From Mucilaginibacter gotjawali (GTDB lineage: Bacteria > Bacteroidota > Bacteroidia > Sphingobacteriales > Sphingobacteriaceae), in assembly GCF_002355435.1 (NCBI RefSeq), contig NZ_AP017313.1, positions 5,704,001 to 5,768,000 on the forward strand: DNA of 64,000 nt, read 5' to 3'. The translations under genes and the position numbers were made by a program. This document shows positions 1-9,320 of the stretch, one piece after another. Each line of letters starts with the position of its first letter. Positions within the stretch are counted from its first letter, which is position 1. Below the pieces are notes generated by a model. It was not told the DNA's origin and ran no database searches. It saw nothing but the letters and a program-made list of their open reading frames with translations.

Positions 1-431
1 TGTTCCTTCTGAAAAACAAGAACAGCGGGAGCACCATTGATATATTAATAATAATACGCCTGACTTTTTTCGGGGAATTTTTATTTGTCTTTTCAAAAAA
101 ATCAACCAGTTACAGACGCATTCAGCGCCAATTTTTACCAATTGCTGGTTTTGTGTTGTTATAAGGCTAAATTTATCATTTATTAGCCCCCATAAGCAAG
201 CCCTTCCGCACGGAATTAGTTGGTTGAATTAATACTCCGGCTCAACCCTCACAACATTTTTACAAAAATCCCCGCCGAATACAGACGATGTCATCGCTTT
301 AAATCACAATTCTATCTATGTTTGTTTACTGTATATCTATTGTATTTCAGCATATTAATTAATACCACTTAATTAGTATGGCGGAAACCCGCGAGGGGCG
401 CCGCATTGCCAATTAAACCAATTTAACCCTT
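1..431. other. Intergenic region upstream of the GH3 gene, no gene seen
   Basis: AT-rich non-coding stretch at the window edge. On the minus strand an ATG at 35-33 opens 11 codons that run off the edge, too little to call a gene. No clean TAnnTTTG box with a matching -33 element was found before the GH3 start, so its promoter is not assigned. Confidence 0.4.
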
Positions 432-2861
432 ATGATGATGAAAAACCTCACCCGTTACTTCAAAAGTATTCGCCTGCTTGCTATTTTGTTGCTACTGCAA
501 ACCGTTTGCCGGGCGCAATCGCCAGCTCAAAATGCACCGCAACTCGGCAAGGCTACTGTTAAACAAGTCATCGCTGCCATGACGCTGGAAGAAAAAGCCA
601 AACTGCTGGTAGGCGCAGGCCGAGGCTTCGGTCCGCCGCCACCGCCGCCAGTTCCCGGCAAAAAGGATAGCGCCGCAAAACCTGCAGCACCTGCCGGGCC
701 AATGATAGGCCAAACGGATCAGAAAGTTCCGGGGGCAGCAGGTGTTACTTACGCTATCCCGCGTTTAGGCATTCCCGCTATCGTGGTATCTGACGGACCG
801 GCCGGGGTGAGGATCAGCCCCATTCGCAAGGGCGATAGCAGTAAAACTTACTATGCCACCGCTTTCCCGGTAGGCACCTTGCTGGCCTCCAGCTGGGATG
901 TTGACCTGGTAAAACAGGTGGGCGTTACTTTTGGCAACGAAGTGCGCGAATACGGTATTGATATATTATTAGGCCCCGGTATGAACATCCACCGCAACCC
1001 GCTCGGCGGCCGTAACTTTGAGTATTATTCGGAAGACCCTTTAGTTACCGGCAAAATGGCAGCAGCCATTGTGCAGGGCATTCAATCCAATGGCGTTGGC
1101 ACCTCCATTAAACATTATACCGCCAATAACCAGGAAACCCACCGCAATACTGTAAACACCATTGTAAGCGAACGCGCCATGCGCGAAATTTACCTGCGGG
1201 GATTTGAAATTGCCGTTAAAGACGCGCAACCATGGACAGTGATGACCAGCTATAATAAACTGAACGGCACTTACACCTCTGAACGTGCCGACCTGGTGAC
1301 CAACATCCTGCGCAACGAATGGGGTTTTAAAGGTTTTGTGATGACAGACTGGGGTGGTGGCCGCGATCCCATCGCCCAGATGAAAGCAGGCAATGACCTG
1401 ATTATGCCCGGTAACCCCAACCAGGCCAAAGCAATTATCGATGCGGTGAATAGTAAACAACTGGATGAATCAGTTTTAAACGCGAACGTGGAGCACATGT
1501 TGAATATTATTTTAAAGTCGCCTGCTGTTGCCAACTATAAATATTCTGATGCGCCCGACCTTAAAAAAGACGCACAGGTTAGCCGCATGGCGGCAGCCCA
1601 GGGCATGGTACTGCTAAAAAACAGCGGTAGCGCTTTGCCATTTAGCGGCATTAAAAAAGTTGCTCTTTTTGGCAATACCGGTTATGATATTATTGCCGGC
1701 GGCACAGGCAGCGGCAACGTAAACAAGGCTTATACTACTTCCCTGGCACAGGGCCTGCAAAACGCGGGATTGCAGGTGGATGATGCCTTGCTGAAGGCTT
1801 ACCCGGCCTACATTGCAGCCGAGCGTGCCAAACAGCCAAAACCACAAAGAGGCATGGCTATGTTTATGGGCCCGCCCCCTGTTCCGCAAATGGCCATAGC
1901 CGATGCTGACTTGCAACAGGATGCAGCAAATAACGATATCGCAGTGATCACCATCGGGCGCAACGCCGGCGAAGGCGCCGACCGCAAGCTGCCGGATGAT
2001 TATTACCTGTCGGATGCGGAAAAGGCGCTGATCAAAAATGTGTCGGAGGCTTTCCATGCCAAAGGCAAAAAAGTGGTGGTGGTATTAAATATAGGCGGTG
2101 TAATTGAAGTAGCCAGCTGGCGCGATGGGGTCGACGCCATCCTTTTGGCCTGGCAACCCGGCCTGGAAGCAGGCAATGCCATAACCGATGTATTGAGCGG
2201 CGCGGTAAACCCATCCGGCAAATTAGCCACTACTTTCACCATGGATTATAAAGATGTACCTTCTGCTAAAAACTTCCCCGGCAAGGAATACCCCGACCAG
2301 GCCACCGGCGAAGGTTTCCGCAGGCAAATGCCCGCAGAAGTAACTTACGAAGACGGTATTTATGTAGGCTACCGCTATTACAGCACGTTTAAAGTAGACC
2401 CAGCTTACGAGTTTGGCTACGGCTTATCATACACCACCTTTAATTACAGCAATTTTAAATTAAGCGCCCCTGTATTTAAAGGCAAGCTAACTGCCTCTGT
2501 TACCATTACCAATAGCGGTAAAGTTGCCGGCAAAGAAGTGGGCCAACTGTACTTAAGCGCCCCTGCGGCCAAACTGGATAAACCTGTTATTGAATTAAAA
2601 GGCTTTGCCAAAACCCGCTTGCTGCAACCGGGCGAGTCGCAAACCTTAAGCTTTACTATTGATGCCCGAGCCCTTGCCTCCTACGATACCGCACAGGAGG
2701 CCTGGGTAGCCGAAGCCGGTAATTATACCGCAAGCATCGGCGCATCGTCAAAGGATATCAAGCAAACAGCTGCATTTAAGCTGGCCAAAGAAATGGTGGT
2801 AGAGAAAGATGAGCAAGCTTTAGCGCCGCAGGTGGCGATTAGTGAGTTGAAGAGTAAATAG
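432..2861 (+). CDS. Exported glycoside hydrolase family 3 beta-glucosidase
   Basis: Likely hydrolyses terminal beta-linked glucose (or xylose) from oligosaccharides in the periplasm. The 809-residue protein begins with a signal peptide (hydrophobic stretch about residues 13-24, cleavage near CRA-Q28). The GH3 N-terminal barrel follows, with the substrate-binding motifs KHY and SYNKLNG and the nucleophile Asp306 in VMTDWGG. The second alpha/beta domain carries EGADR, where Glu514 is the probable acid/base. A fibronectin III-like domain lies at about 690-765. The length fits BglX-type family members. A proline-run insert (about residues 67-75) near the N-terminus is unusual but in a loop region. 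The start has three successive ATG codons (432, 435, 438); any could be used. It stands alone, with a terminator just downstream, and no SusC/SusD partner is visible in the window. Confidence 0.93.
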   Translation: MMMKNLTRYFKSIRLLAILLLLQTVCRAQSPAQNAPQLGKATVKQVIAAMTLEEKAKLLVGAGRGFGPPPPPPVPGKKDSAAKPAAPAGPMIGQTDQKVPGAAGVTYAIPRLGIPAIVVSDGPAGVRISPIRKGDSSKTYYATAFPVGTLLASSWDVDLVKQVGVTFGNEVREYGIDILLGPGMNIHRNPLGGRNFEYYSEDPLVTGKMAAAIVQGIQSNGVGTSIKHYTANNQETHRNTVNTIVSERAMREIYLRGFEIAVKDAQPWTVMTSYNKLNGTYTSERADLVTNILRNEWGFKGFVMTDWGGGRDPIAQMKAGNDLIMPGNPNQAKAIIDAVNSKQLDESVLNANVEHMLNIILKSPAVANYKYSDAPDLKKDAQVSRMAAAQGMVLLKNSGSALPFSGIKKVALFGNTGYDIIAGGTGSGNVNKAYTTSLAQGLQNAGLQVDDALLKAYPAYIAAERAKQPKPQRGMAMFMGPPPVPQMAIADADLQQDAANNDIAVITIGRNAGEGADRKLPDDYYLSDAEKALIKNVSEAFHAKGKKVVVVLNIGGVIEVASWRDGVDAILLAWQPGLEAGNAITDVLSGAVNPSGKLATTFTMDYKDVPSAKNFPGKEYPDQATGEGFRRQMPAEVTYEDGIYVGYRYYSTFKVDPAYEFGYGLSYTTFNYSNFKLSAPVFKGKLTASVTITNSGKVAGKEVGQLYLSAPAAKLDKPVIELKGFAKTRLLQPGESQTLSFTIDARALASYDTAQEAWVAEAGNYTASIGASSKDIKQTAAFKLAKEMVVEKDEQALAPQVAISELKSK

Positions 2862-2882
2862 GAATTGACAGGTTTATTTAAG

Positions 2883-2915
2883 GGGCCATGCGGATAATAC
2901 TGTGTGGCCTTTTTT
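2883..2915 (+). terminator. Rho-independent terminator after the GH3 gene
   Basis: A short stem (GGCCA at 2884-2888 with TGGCC at 2905-2909) is followed by a run of six T, 20 bases after the GH3 stop codon. Confidence 0.55.
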
Positions 2916-3079
2916 ATGTAGAAGCAAGCGCCGCAGGGTAATATACCCCACATCCTCTCAAACTCACGCCAAAAAACATTTCCGGCATTTACTTCTTTTT
3001 TACAGCTTTGTAAAAAACATGATACAAACCGGCGCCCGGTTACATTACCAATTACAGCATTTACTAATAAACGATAAAT

Positions 3080-3694
3080 ATGATAAAAGCCTCGGTAAAT
3101 TACTCCGATAAGGAGTTGATCGAAACGCTTAAGCAACAGCAGGTAAGCACGCAGGTGATCAAATATTTATACCGTACTTATTTTTATTTTTTGAGTGGCT
3201 ATATCAAACAAAACCAGGGTAACGACCAGGATGCGGAAGATATTTTCCAGGAAGTGATCGTTGCTTTTATTGAGGTGGTGAAAGCCGAGAAATTCAGAGG
3301 CGAATCCAGTATCAAAACGTTTTTATACACGCTGAATAAGTTTACCTGGTTAAATGAACTCAAGAAACGAAACCGGGCCATGCTAAGAGATACCACCTAT
3401 TACGAAAGCACAGGTGAAGAAGATAAGGACGTTAGTTATTTACTGGTTGAACGCGAAGCAAAAGGCATGGTAATGGCGATGATGGACAAGCTTGGCGAGG
3501 TTTGCAAAGAGATCCTGGTGGCTTACTATTATAATAACTCAACGATGAAAGAGATCTTGCAGCTGGTAGATTACCAGAACGAACAGGTTTTAAGAAATAA
3601 AAAATATAAATGTTTAAAAAGCCTTGAGCAAATGCTTACGGCAGACCCGCAATTAGCACAGCGTTTTAAAAATGCATTAACCCATGAGCACTAA
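3080..3694 (+). CDS. ECF-like RNA polymerase sigma-70 family factor
   Basis: A 204-residue alternative sigma factor. Region 2 lies at about residues 35-100 and includes the acidic AEDIFQEV motif typical of sigma-70 region 2.2 and an aromatic SSIKTFLYTLNKFTW stretch matching 2.3/2.4. Region 4 at about 140-190 is a divergent helix-turn-helix (CKEILVAYYYNNSTMKEI). The last 11 bases overlap the start of the next gene, a membrane protein with an anti-sigma-like N-terminus, so the two are translationally coupled and probably form a sigma/regulator pair. Targets are unknown. The upstream region contains no copy of the AAAC-N17-GTC arrangement found before the YXWGXW genes, so autoregulation by that motif is not supported. 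Confidence 0.85.
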   Translation: MIKASVNYSDKELIETLKQQQVSTQVIKYLYRTYFYFLSGYIKQNQGNDQDAEDIFQEVIVAFIEVVKAEKFRGESSIKTFLYTLNKFTWLNELKKRNRAMLRDTTYYESTGEEDKDVSYLLVEREAKGMVMAMMDKLGEVCKEILVAYYYNNSTMKEILQLVDYQNEQVLRNKKYKCLKSLEQMLTADPQLAQRFKNALTHEH

Positions 3695-4451
3695 CAGCCA
3701 GCATACCGAAACAATTATCCAATACCTGGACGGCGAACTGTCCGGAGCGGAATTAAAGCAGTTTGAAGAATTGCTGGCCGCCGATAACGCGGTACAGCAG
3801 GAACTGGAAAACCTAAAACTTGCACAGCAGGCGGTAAGGAGCTATGGCATAAAGGCGCAGGTAGCCTCCCTGCATCATGAAATGATGGAGGAGTTAAAAA
3901 CTGAACCGAAAGCCTCCGCCAATAAGCTATATCCTTTTATCCGCGCAAGCTTAAAAATTGCCGCCAGTTTATTTTTGGCGATGTCAGCCGTGGGTATCTA
4001 TCAGTATGCAACCGTTTCACCTGCACAGTTGTATAACCAAAATTACCGTCCTTATACCACCAGCATTTCCCGTGGGGCTACAGAGGGTTCGGCATTGGAA
4101 AAAGCTTATGCCGCAGGCCAGCCGGCAAAGGTGATCAGCCTTTTTGAAAAAGAGACTACTACCGCTGATAATAAAACTAATTTCCTGGCAGCACAATCCT
4201 ACCTGGCAACACAAAATGTTGGTAAGGCCATATCGTTGTTCAATAAAATATTAAATAATGCCGATGGCGCCTATAAGGACGATGCTGAATATTACCTTGC
4301 GCTTAGCTATATCGAAAACAAACAGCCAGGCCAGGCCCTGGTGATCATGAATAAAATACACCAGGATAAAGATCACCCCTATAACGACCGGGTTAGCTTT
4401 TGGACCATATTTAAACTAAAATTGCTTATTTTAAAAAACGGGGGTAAATAA
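3684..4451 (+). CDS. Membrane anti-sigma-like protein with TPR-type C-terminus
   Basis: A 255-residue protein whose ATG lies inside the last codons of the sigma factor gene. Residues 1-55 resemble the cytosolic helical arm of Bacteroidota anti-sigma factors (IIQYLDGELSGAELKQFE, a pattern also seen before zinc-finger-less anti-sigma domains). A single transmembrane segment sits at about residues 88-105. The outer part (about 145-245) reads as tetratricopeptide-like helices (AQSYLATQNVGKAISLF, YYLALSYIENKQPGQAL). By arrangement it probably holds the sigma factor at the membrane and senses something outside through the TPR domain. This role is inferred from gene order and topology. No Cys-His zinc motif is present. 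Confidence 0.75.
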   Translation: MSTNSQHTETIIQYLDGELSGAELKQFEELLAADNAVQQELENLKLAQQAVRSYGIKAQVASLHHEMMEELKTEPKASANKLYPFIRASLKIAASLFLAMSAVGIYQYATVSPAQLYNQNYRPYTTSISRGATEGSALEKAYAAGQPAKVISLFEKETTTADNKTNFLAAQSYLATQNVGKAISLFNKILNNADGAYKDDAEYYLALSYIENKQPGQALVIMNKIHQDKDHPYNDRVSFWTIFKLKLLILKNGGK

Positions 4452-4560
4452 TTCCCCTGTAAAATGACTTGTTTTTTGCAGCCGCAAAAAAATTAAAAAA
4501 AAATAAAAAAAGTGGTTACGTTCTTTCCGGCAGCACTTACTAATTATAAAAAACAAGATC

Positions 4561-5367
4561 ATGAAAAACTTAAAAACAGCAATCAAAATCAGTTCTGCAT
4601 TAGTGTTATTTATTATAGTAATCAGCAGCAGCAGTTGTAAAAAAAGCGGCGTAAGCCCATCTACCCCAAACAATCCGGCACCGAACGCCACCCAGGTTTC
4701 GTTCAGTGTATTAAGTGACAGTGCACCCGCGGTACTTGCTTCAGGGCCTTTTGCAAGCCTGGCAGCTACAGCATCAGCCTCGGCTGCACCGGTTATTAAA
4801 TTCACTTCGGGTGTTGCCAACATCACCAAATTTGAATTTGAAGCAAAAAAGAATGGCGCAAAAGTAAGTTTCGAGACACAAAATTTAGCGAATGTTGACC
4901 TGTTTGCACTAAATCCAATATTTATTAAAACCCTGATAGATACCGGTTTGTACAGCGAAATTGAGGTTAGGATGATCCTTTCACAATCAACCACAAGCGC
5001 AATCCCGCTTACACTGATGGGTACCGCCACTACTGCTACCGGATCTGTACCGTTTGAGTTTGATTTTAACCAGAACCTGGAGATCAAATCCGAATCGCAA
5101 AATGTGGTGGTTAGCCATACCAAAACATTAAAGTCGCTTTTCCTGCTTCACCTCAATATGATACTAAGCACCATCACTGCTGACGACCTGGCGGCGGCCA
5201 CTTTAACCAACGGCACCATTGTGGTAAACAGCACCTCCAATGCAACGATATTTAACAAAATAGTGGCTAATTTAGGCAGTGTAGGCGATACCAAATTTGA
5301 GGAAGTAAATGATGGCGGCGACGATGTTGGCAAAAAAGATGGTGAACACGGCAGCGGGCACAATTGA
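4561..5367 (+). CDS. Exported lipoprotein of unknown function
   Basis: A 268-residue protein with a lipoprotein signal: hydrophobic helix, then SSSSC with the lipidation cysteine at residue 26, followed by KK as usual in this phylum. The rest is Ser/Thr/Ala-rich and predicted beta-rich, with a central stretch about an induced property of fields of unknown kind (no domain recognised; a DUF4382-like fold is possible but not shown). The C-terminus is unusually rich in Asp, Gly and His, which may bind metal. It lies 109 bases after the sigma/anti-sigma pair on the same strand and ends at a strong terminator, so it may be the third gene of that unit and perhaps its target or sensor partner. Confidence 0.7.
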   Translation: MKNLKTAIKISSALVLFIIVISSSSCKKSGVSPSTPNNPAPNATQVSFSVLSDSAPAVLASGPFASLAATASASAAPVIKFTSGVANITKFEFEAKKNGAKVSFETQNLANVDLFALNPIFIKTLIDTGLYSEIEVRMILSQSTTSAIPLTLMGTATTATGSVPFEFDFNQNLEIKSESQNVVVSHTKTLKSLFLLHLNMILSTITADDLAAATLTNGTIVVNSTSNATIFNKIVANLGSVGDTKFEEVNDGGDDVGKKDGEHGSGHN

Positions 5368-5408
5368 AATTAATATACCTGTGGAATAGTTTGAGAGTAC
5401 TATTTCTT

Positions 5409-5450
5409 CCGGAGCGGGATCCATGAAAGGATAACGCTCCGGTTTTTTTT
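5409..5450 (+). terminator. Strong rho-independent terminator
   Basis: Perfect 8-bp stem CCGGAGCG (5409-5416) / CGCTCCGG (5435-5442) followed by eight T (5443-5450). It ends the sigma/anti-sigma/lipoprotein unit just before the convergent CHAT gene. Confidence 0.85.
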
Positions 5451-5492
5451 GATCAAAAACACAACGAATAAAACTACCGCCAGGTAAACAAG

Positions 5493-8186
5493 CTAGGCAT
5501 AGCTGTTGTGTTCCGCTTCAAAACCGCCTATCAATCTAAAATGCGCCCAATAACCCGGCACCTTTTGGGTGGCGGCAACATCATCATCATTTAAATAATC
5601 AAGCCTGGCCTGCCGCAGCGACCAGGCAATGCTGTTACCCTTTTGCAGGTAAAAATGCAGCCGCTCCGAAATGTATGCGGTAGAAGCATCATCTGCTTTC
5701 CACATCGATGTAATAATATTATCGCAGCCGGCGTAGGAAAATGCCCTTGATAAACTGATCAACCCTTCGCCTTTAACCAATTCGCCAACACCGCTTTCAC
5801 AGGCGCTTAAAACTACCAGCCGGGTTTTATCCAGTTTTAAATTGTATATCTCGGGCAAAAACAACTTATAAGACATTGCCGAGTCCGGCTTTGCAGGATA
5901 AAAAGCAATAAACGAGCGGTTAGGATCATGGTCATCTGCAACGGCGTGGGTAGCTAAATGAATAATGTTAAAATTGTGCGCATTGGCAACAAACTGCTGT
6001 TTACTGGCCTTTTCTCCCAATAACCGGCTCCCGTTAAGCGCTTCCATTTCGGCCCTTGAAGCAGGTAAGCGCCTTAATATGTTCCCTGGTGGCAGGCTGC
6101 TTGCAAATGGCGCCATCCCAATGGTGTTCAGCAATTTTATGCTGCCTGATGTTGTGTTTTGCAGTACAGCGCATGAATAATTATAAGTGACTGTAAAATG
6201 TTCCAGCAGGTTGTCTCCGCGTTCATCGGCCAGAATTTCAAAAGGAATATAGTTCAACCCGCCATCAGGGATGATCATCAGGTCGTTTTTTCCGGTGGTA
6301 TACTGTTCAGCCGGCTTTAATAATAAATGGTAAAAATATTGGGTAAGTTGTTTTAGTTGGATGCGATTATTGCCCCCGCGCAACCGGGCTTGTCCGTACA
6401 ACTGTTTGAGTGATGCTTCAAAATCAGCAGGCATTTTTGTTTGAAAAAACTCAAACGCATTATTTGTGATCACAAAACAAATCACACTATTATCCAGCAT
6501 ATGATACGAAAGTATGGCGCTTCCGGACGGGACGATATCCTGGACGGCCTTTACCGACAAGCTATTCTCCTTGAATTTTAAACGGCCGAATTTTGTTTGT
6601 TCATCTATTTTCTTTTGAACTTTCAGCAGGTTGATGGCATATTCATTCAATTGGCTGTTCAGTTTCGCCAATTTTAAGCTGTCCTTTTCATCTGCGGCAC
6701 CCAGGGTTATTTTGGTAATGGTGCGCTTCAGCAAGGTTTCCTGCTGCAACCATTGCGGCGGGATCCCGCTCCCTGCCTTCAGTTTTGCTTCCCGCAGGTA
6801 CAAGGAAAGTACATTGGCCTTGTTTTCTTCGTCGAGCCGAAATGCCTGCTCTATGTAAGCCCGGTTTCTGGTGAGCCCGAACAATTGCAGGCAAATTTCA
6901 ATGGGTTGCTGATGCGAGGCGTACTTTTTATCGGTAATCAGCAGTCTCGATTCATCATTATCATAAACCCGCTCCACATAATTGGCCAGTTTGTAAAACG
7001 CCAGGTAGGTTTGCAGTGATGCCTCCAAATCCTTCACCTTGCCGCTTTCGCTGTACAATTTTTTAAATGCGATGGCTTTGGCATTTAGTGTTTCCAGCAA
7101 TTCCATTGTATTAAACACACTGGTAAAGGTTGCGGGGTTGTCGTAAATATCCCTTCCGCGATAACCGAATACAAGGCTATTGATTGATTTTTGGTAATAC
7201 GATAAAGCGGTAAGTATTTGGCCCTTTTCAAACCACAGGTCGCCAAAATATTTTAAGGTGATGCCATAGTCAATAATTTTGTGGCCCTGTTTGTTTTTTA
7301 CAGTTAAGTCAGCAGCCTTTTGCAGATAAAAAGCGGCAAGTGCGTAATCCTTTTCTCCAAAATATGCCCGGCCCAAATCATTAAATTTTTTTTGATCATT
7401 GTATTTTACCTTGTTCAGGCATTCAATGGCTCCGGCAAATTTTCCCATAGCCAGGTATGCGGACCCAATATTGTGTAATAAGGCATCCGTTTCAATACGA
7501 TAAGGGAGCAAGCCCCGGTAGATTTTGAGGGCCTCGTCATATCGCTTTAGTTTTTTTAAGGCCGATGCCAGGTTATTTTGGTAAACAACCAAAAAGGTTT
7601 TAACATAAACCTGATGATCGGTTAATGTCGATATGGCCTTTTGGTAATAGGTTACACTCTGATTGTAATTACCGGATGAGTAGGCAATTACGCCAAGTGT
7701 ATTATATAACCGTTCAAGCTCGCTAACCTTTGGGTATTTGTCTGCAATATGCTCAGCCTGGCTGTAGTAAATGGCAGCGCTGTCAGGCTGGTCGAGCTGG
7801 TAATAGGCGTTGCCGCAATAAACCAATGGTTTAAAAAAAGTGGAGTCGCTGATGTCGGGTAGTTTTTTTTTCAGGCTGATGGCTTCCTTCAAATAAATAA
7901 CCGATTCCTTTTGCCTGTTCAAAACCTGCAAAAACGTAGCCGTTGAAATATAGGCCCTGAAAAGAAAATGATCGTCAATATGGTTAGCGGAAAGAAACCC
8001 GACCACCTTAAGATAGTTGGAAAGGGCTTCCTTATCCGTATTAGCCGATGGTGTAGCAGCATTGGAAAGCTTTTCGGCCCGGTAATACAATTGTTTATAA
8101 TCTGCCTGGGGGCTTTCAGATACCCGGGTCGTTTGAAATAAAAAAAGGGCAGATAAAATACAGATGTATAATTTTACCAAATACAT
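5493..8186 (-). CDS. TPR repeat protein with C-terminal CHAT protease domain
   Basis: An 897-residue protein. Residues 1-25 form a signal peptide or anchor. About 30-400 are tetratricopeptide repeats (for example YNTLGVIAYSSGNYNQSVTY), about 400-590 are helical linker, and about 600-890 a CHAT (caspase HetF associated with TPRs) domain. The cysteine-protease dyad typical of CHAT is visible: His747 in LATHAVADD and Cys796 in LSACESGVG. CHAT proteins are separase/caspase relatives; several take part in regulated proteolysis, including defence systems, but in Bacteroidota many exported TPR-CHAT proteins have no known role. Here a signal peptide argues for the periplasm. A TATATTTG box lies just upstream. 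It faces the sigma-factor unit and is followed on its upstream side by another lipoprotein gene on the same strand; no gasdermin, toxin or nuclease partner is nearby. Confidence 0.87.
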   Translation of the reverse strand: MYLVKLYICILSALFLFQTTRVSESPQADYKQLYYRAEKLSNAATPSANTDKEALSNYLKVVGFLSANHIDDHFLFRAYISTATFLQVLNRQKESVIYLKEAISLKKKLPDISDSTFFKPLVYCGNAYYQLDQPDSAAIYYSQAEHIADKYPKVSELERLYNTLGVIAYSSGNYNQSVTYYQKAISTLTDHQVYVKTFLVVYQNNLASALKKLKRYDEALKIYRGLLPYRIETDALLHNIGSAYLAMGKFAGAIECLNKVKYNDQKKFNDLGRAYFGEKDYALAAFYLQKAADLTVKNKQGHKIIDYGITLKYFGDLWFEKGQILTALSYYQKSINSLVFGYRGRDIYDNPATFTSVFNTMELLETLNAKAIAFKKLYSESGKVKDLEASLQTYLAFYKLANYVERVYDNDESRLLITDKKYASHQQPIEICLQLFGLTRNRAYIEQAFRLDEENKANVLSLYLREAKLKAGSGIPPQWLQQETLLKRTITKITLGAADEKDSLKLAKLNSQLNEYAINLLKVQKKIDEQTKFGRLKFKENSLSVKAVQDIVPSGSAILSYHMLDNSVICFVITNNAFEFFQTKMPADFEASLKQLYGQARLRGGNNRIQLKQLTQYFYHLLLKPAEQYTTGKNDLMIIPDGGLNYIPFEILADERGDNLLEHFTVTYNYSCAVLQNTTSGSIKLLNTIGMAPFASSLPPGNILRRLPASRAEMEALNGSRLLGEKASKQQFVANAHNFNIIHLATHAVADDHDPNRSFIAFYPAKPDSAMSYKLFLPEIYNLKLDKTRLVVLSACESGVGELVKGEGLISLSRAFSYAGCDNIITSMWKADDASTAYISERLHFYLQKGNSIAWSLRQARLDYLNDDDVAATQKVPGYWAHFRLIGGFEAEHNSYA

Positions 8187-8200
8187 GGAATAAATATACC

Positions 8201-8208
8201 CAAATATA
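8201..8208 (-). promoter_or_regulatory. Candidate -7 box TATATTTG of the CHAT gene
   Basis: On the minus strand TATATTTG lies 14 bases before the ATG at 8186 and matches the Bacteroidota -7 consensus TAnnTTTG. No convincing -33 TTTG is present at the usual distance. Confidence 0.35.
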
Positions 8209-8231
8209 CGGATCTGTTTTATTAAAATACT

Positions 8232-9047
8232 TTAGCGGCTTACTACGATGATACAGGGCGGCCTTGGCCTGCCGGGCTTATTTTGCGCAGAAGTAAATGC
8301 CATCGGTGCGGCAGCAAGGGAGGCAAACCGGTTGATCGGCGCGGCCAATATGGTCGTTTTCCGTTCGGTAAGAATATCCTGCAGGTATTGCGGAATTTCA
8401 CCGGCGTTGCGGTAAAAATAGATCTTCACGTTCAGGCCGTTTAATGCTTCCCGGCTTTGGTCGTTTATTTTGTACTGCAGCTTCACTTCCTGCGTCGAAC
8501 CTGTATCAATTAACTGGTCGCGTACAGATTTTGCAAGATTGATGGTTCCGTCCACCGGGTTTACTTCGATGCCCGCGTTTTTGCAGCCGCTGTTGGTATC
8601 AAAGGTGCTGCCATTATTAATTTGTGGAATCGGCGCCCCTGCATCAGCATTATAAATGGGGGTGGCAATACTATCGCCAGCCGCAAGGTTAAAAATTTTG
8701 TCCCTATAGTTGATACCCGAAATGGTAACGTAGGCAGTTTTGGCATTGCCCGAAGACTGATCAGTAAAAGTGACCTTAAATTTCAACCCGGTTTCGCTGT
8801 TATTTACATCAATTGCACCTGTGCTCTGATCTATTTTAAGACCATCCGGAAAGGAGGTGTACGAGCCCTGTGCAGGGCCGACCGGGTAAACTATATTCTG
8901 ATTTGCATTTTTTATATAAAGTATGGAGTCAGCATATAATGGTATGACCTGCACAGGAATATTTACGGCAGGCGCTTTGTCCTTCTTACACGAGGATTGT
9001 ATAAAAAAAGCAAAGAGCAGCACTAAAAAGATAAGCCATTTATACAT
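8232..9047 (-). CDS. Lipoprotein with immunoglobulin-like character, unknown function
   Basis: The start at 9047 is preferred over an upstream in-frame ATG (9071) because it places a clean lipoprotein signal at the N-terminus: hydrophobic helix and then QSSC with the lipid cysteine at residue 20, followed by KKDK. The mature part contains beta-rich stretches such as TDQSSGNAKTAYVTISG that resemble Ig-like or cadherin-like surface domains of Bacteroidota, and the final residues are hydrophobic and proline-rich. No enzymatic motif was found. The gene is 45 bases upstream of the CHAT gene on the same strand, so the two could be co-transcribed, although a separate promoter box for the CHAT gene lies in between. 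Confidence 0.65.
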   Translation of the reverse strand: MYKWLIFLVLLFAFFIQSSCKKDKAPAVNIPVQVIPLYADSILYIKNANQNIVYPVGPAQGSYTSFPDGLKIDQSTGAIDVNNSETGLKFKVTFTDQSSGNAKTAYVTISGINYRDKIFNLAAGDSIATPIYNADAGAPIPQINNGSTFDTNSGCKNAGIEVNPVDGTINLAKSVRDQLIDTGSTQEVKLQYKINDQSREALNGLNVKIYFYRNAGEIPQYLQDILTERKTTILAAPINRFASLAAAPMAFTSAQNKPGRPRPPCIIVVSR

Positions 9048-9320
9048 TTTAACTTCCGGGTATTTCAACATAACCTGTTATGACAAAAGATAGAACAAAG
9101 TAGTGCACAAAATATTATGATAAATTCCTGTCGCCTGCTTTAACTGATCTTATTTATTAGTTAGTACGCACCAAAATAAGAAAGGTAACCATTGTTATTG
9201 ATTTTTTTTTCTGAATACTTATAAATATACCTTTCATTAAAGGGCGAAACGAAAAGTATTTTATTTTATGCTTTCTGTTTCGCCACTGCTCATTTATATT
9301 TAATGCACCATTATATCACC

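Noticed and set aside
2902..3111. Small frame before the sigma factor gene
   Set aside because: Overlaps the GH3 terminator and the sigma factor start; no supporting features.
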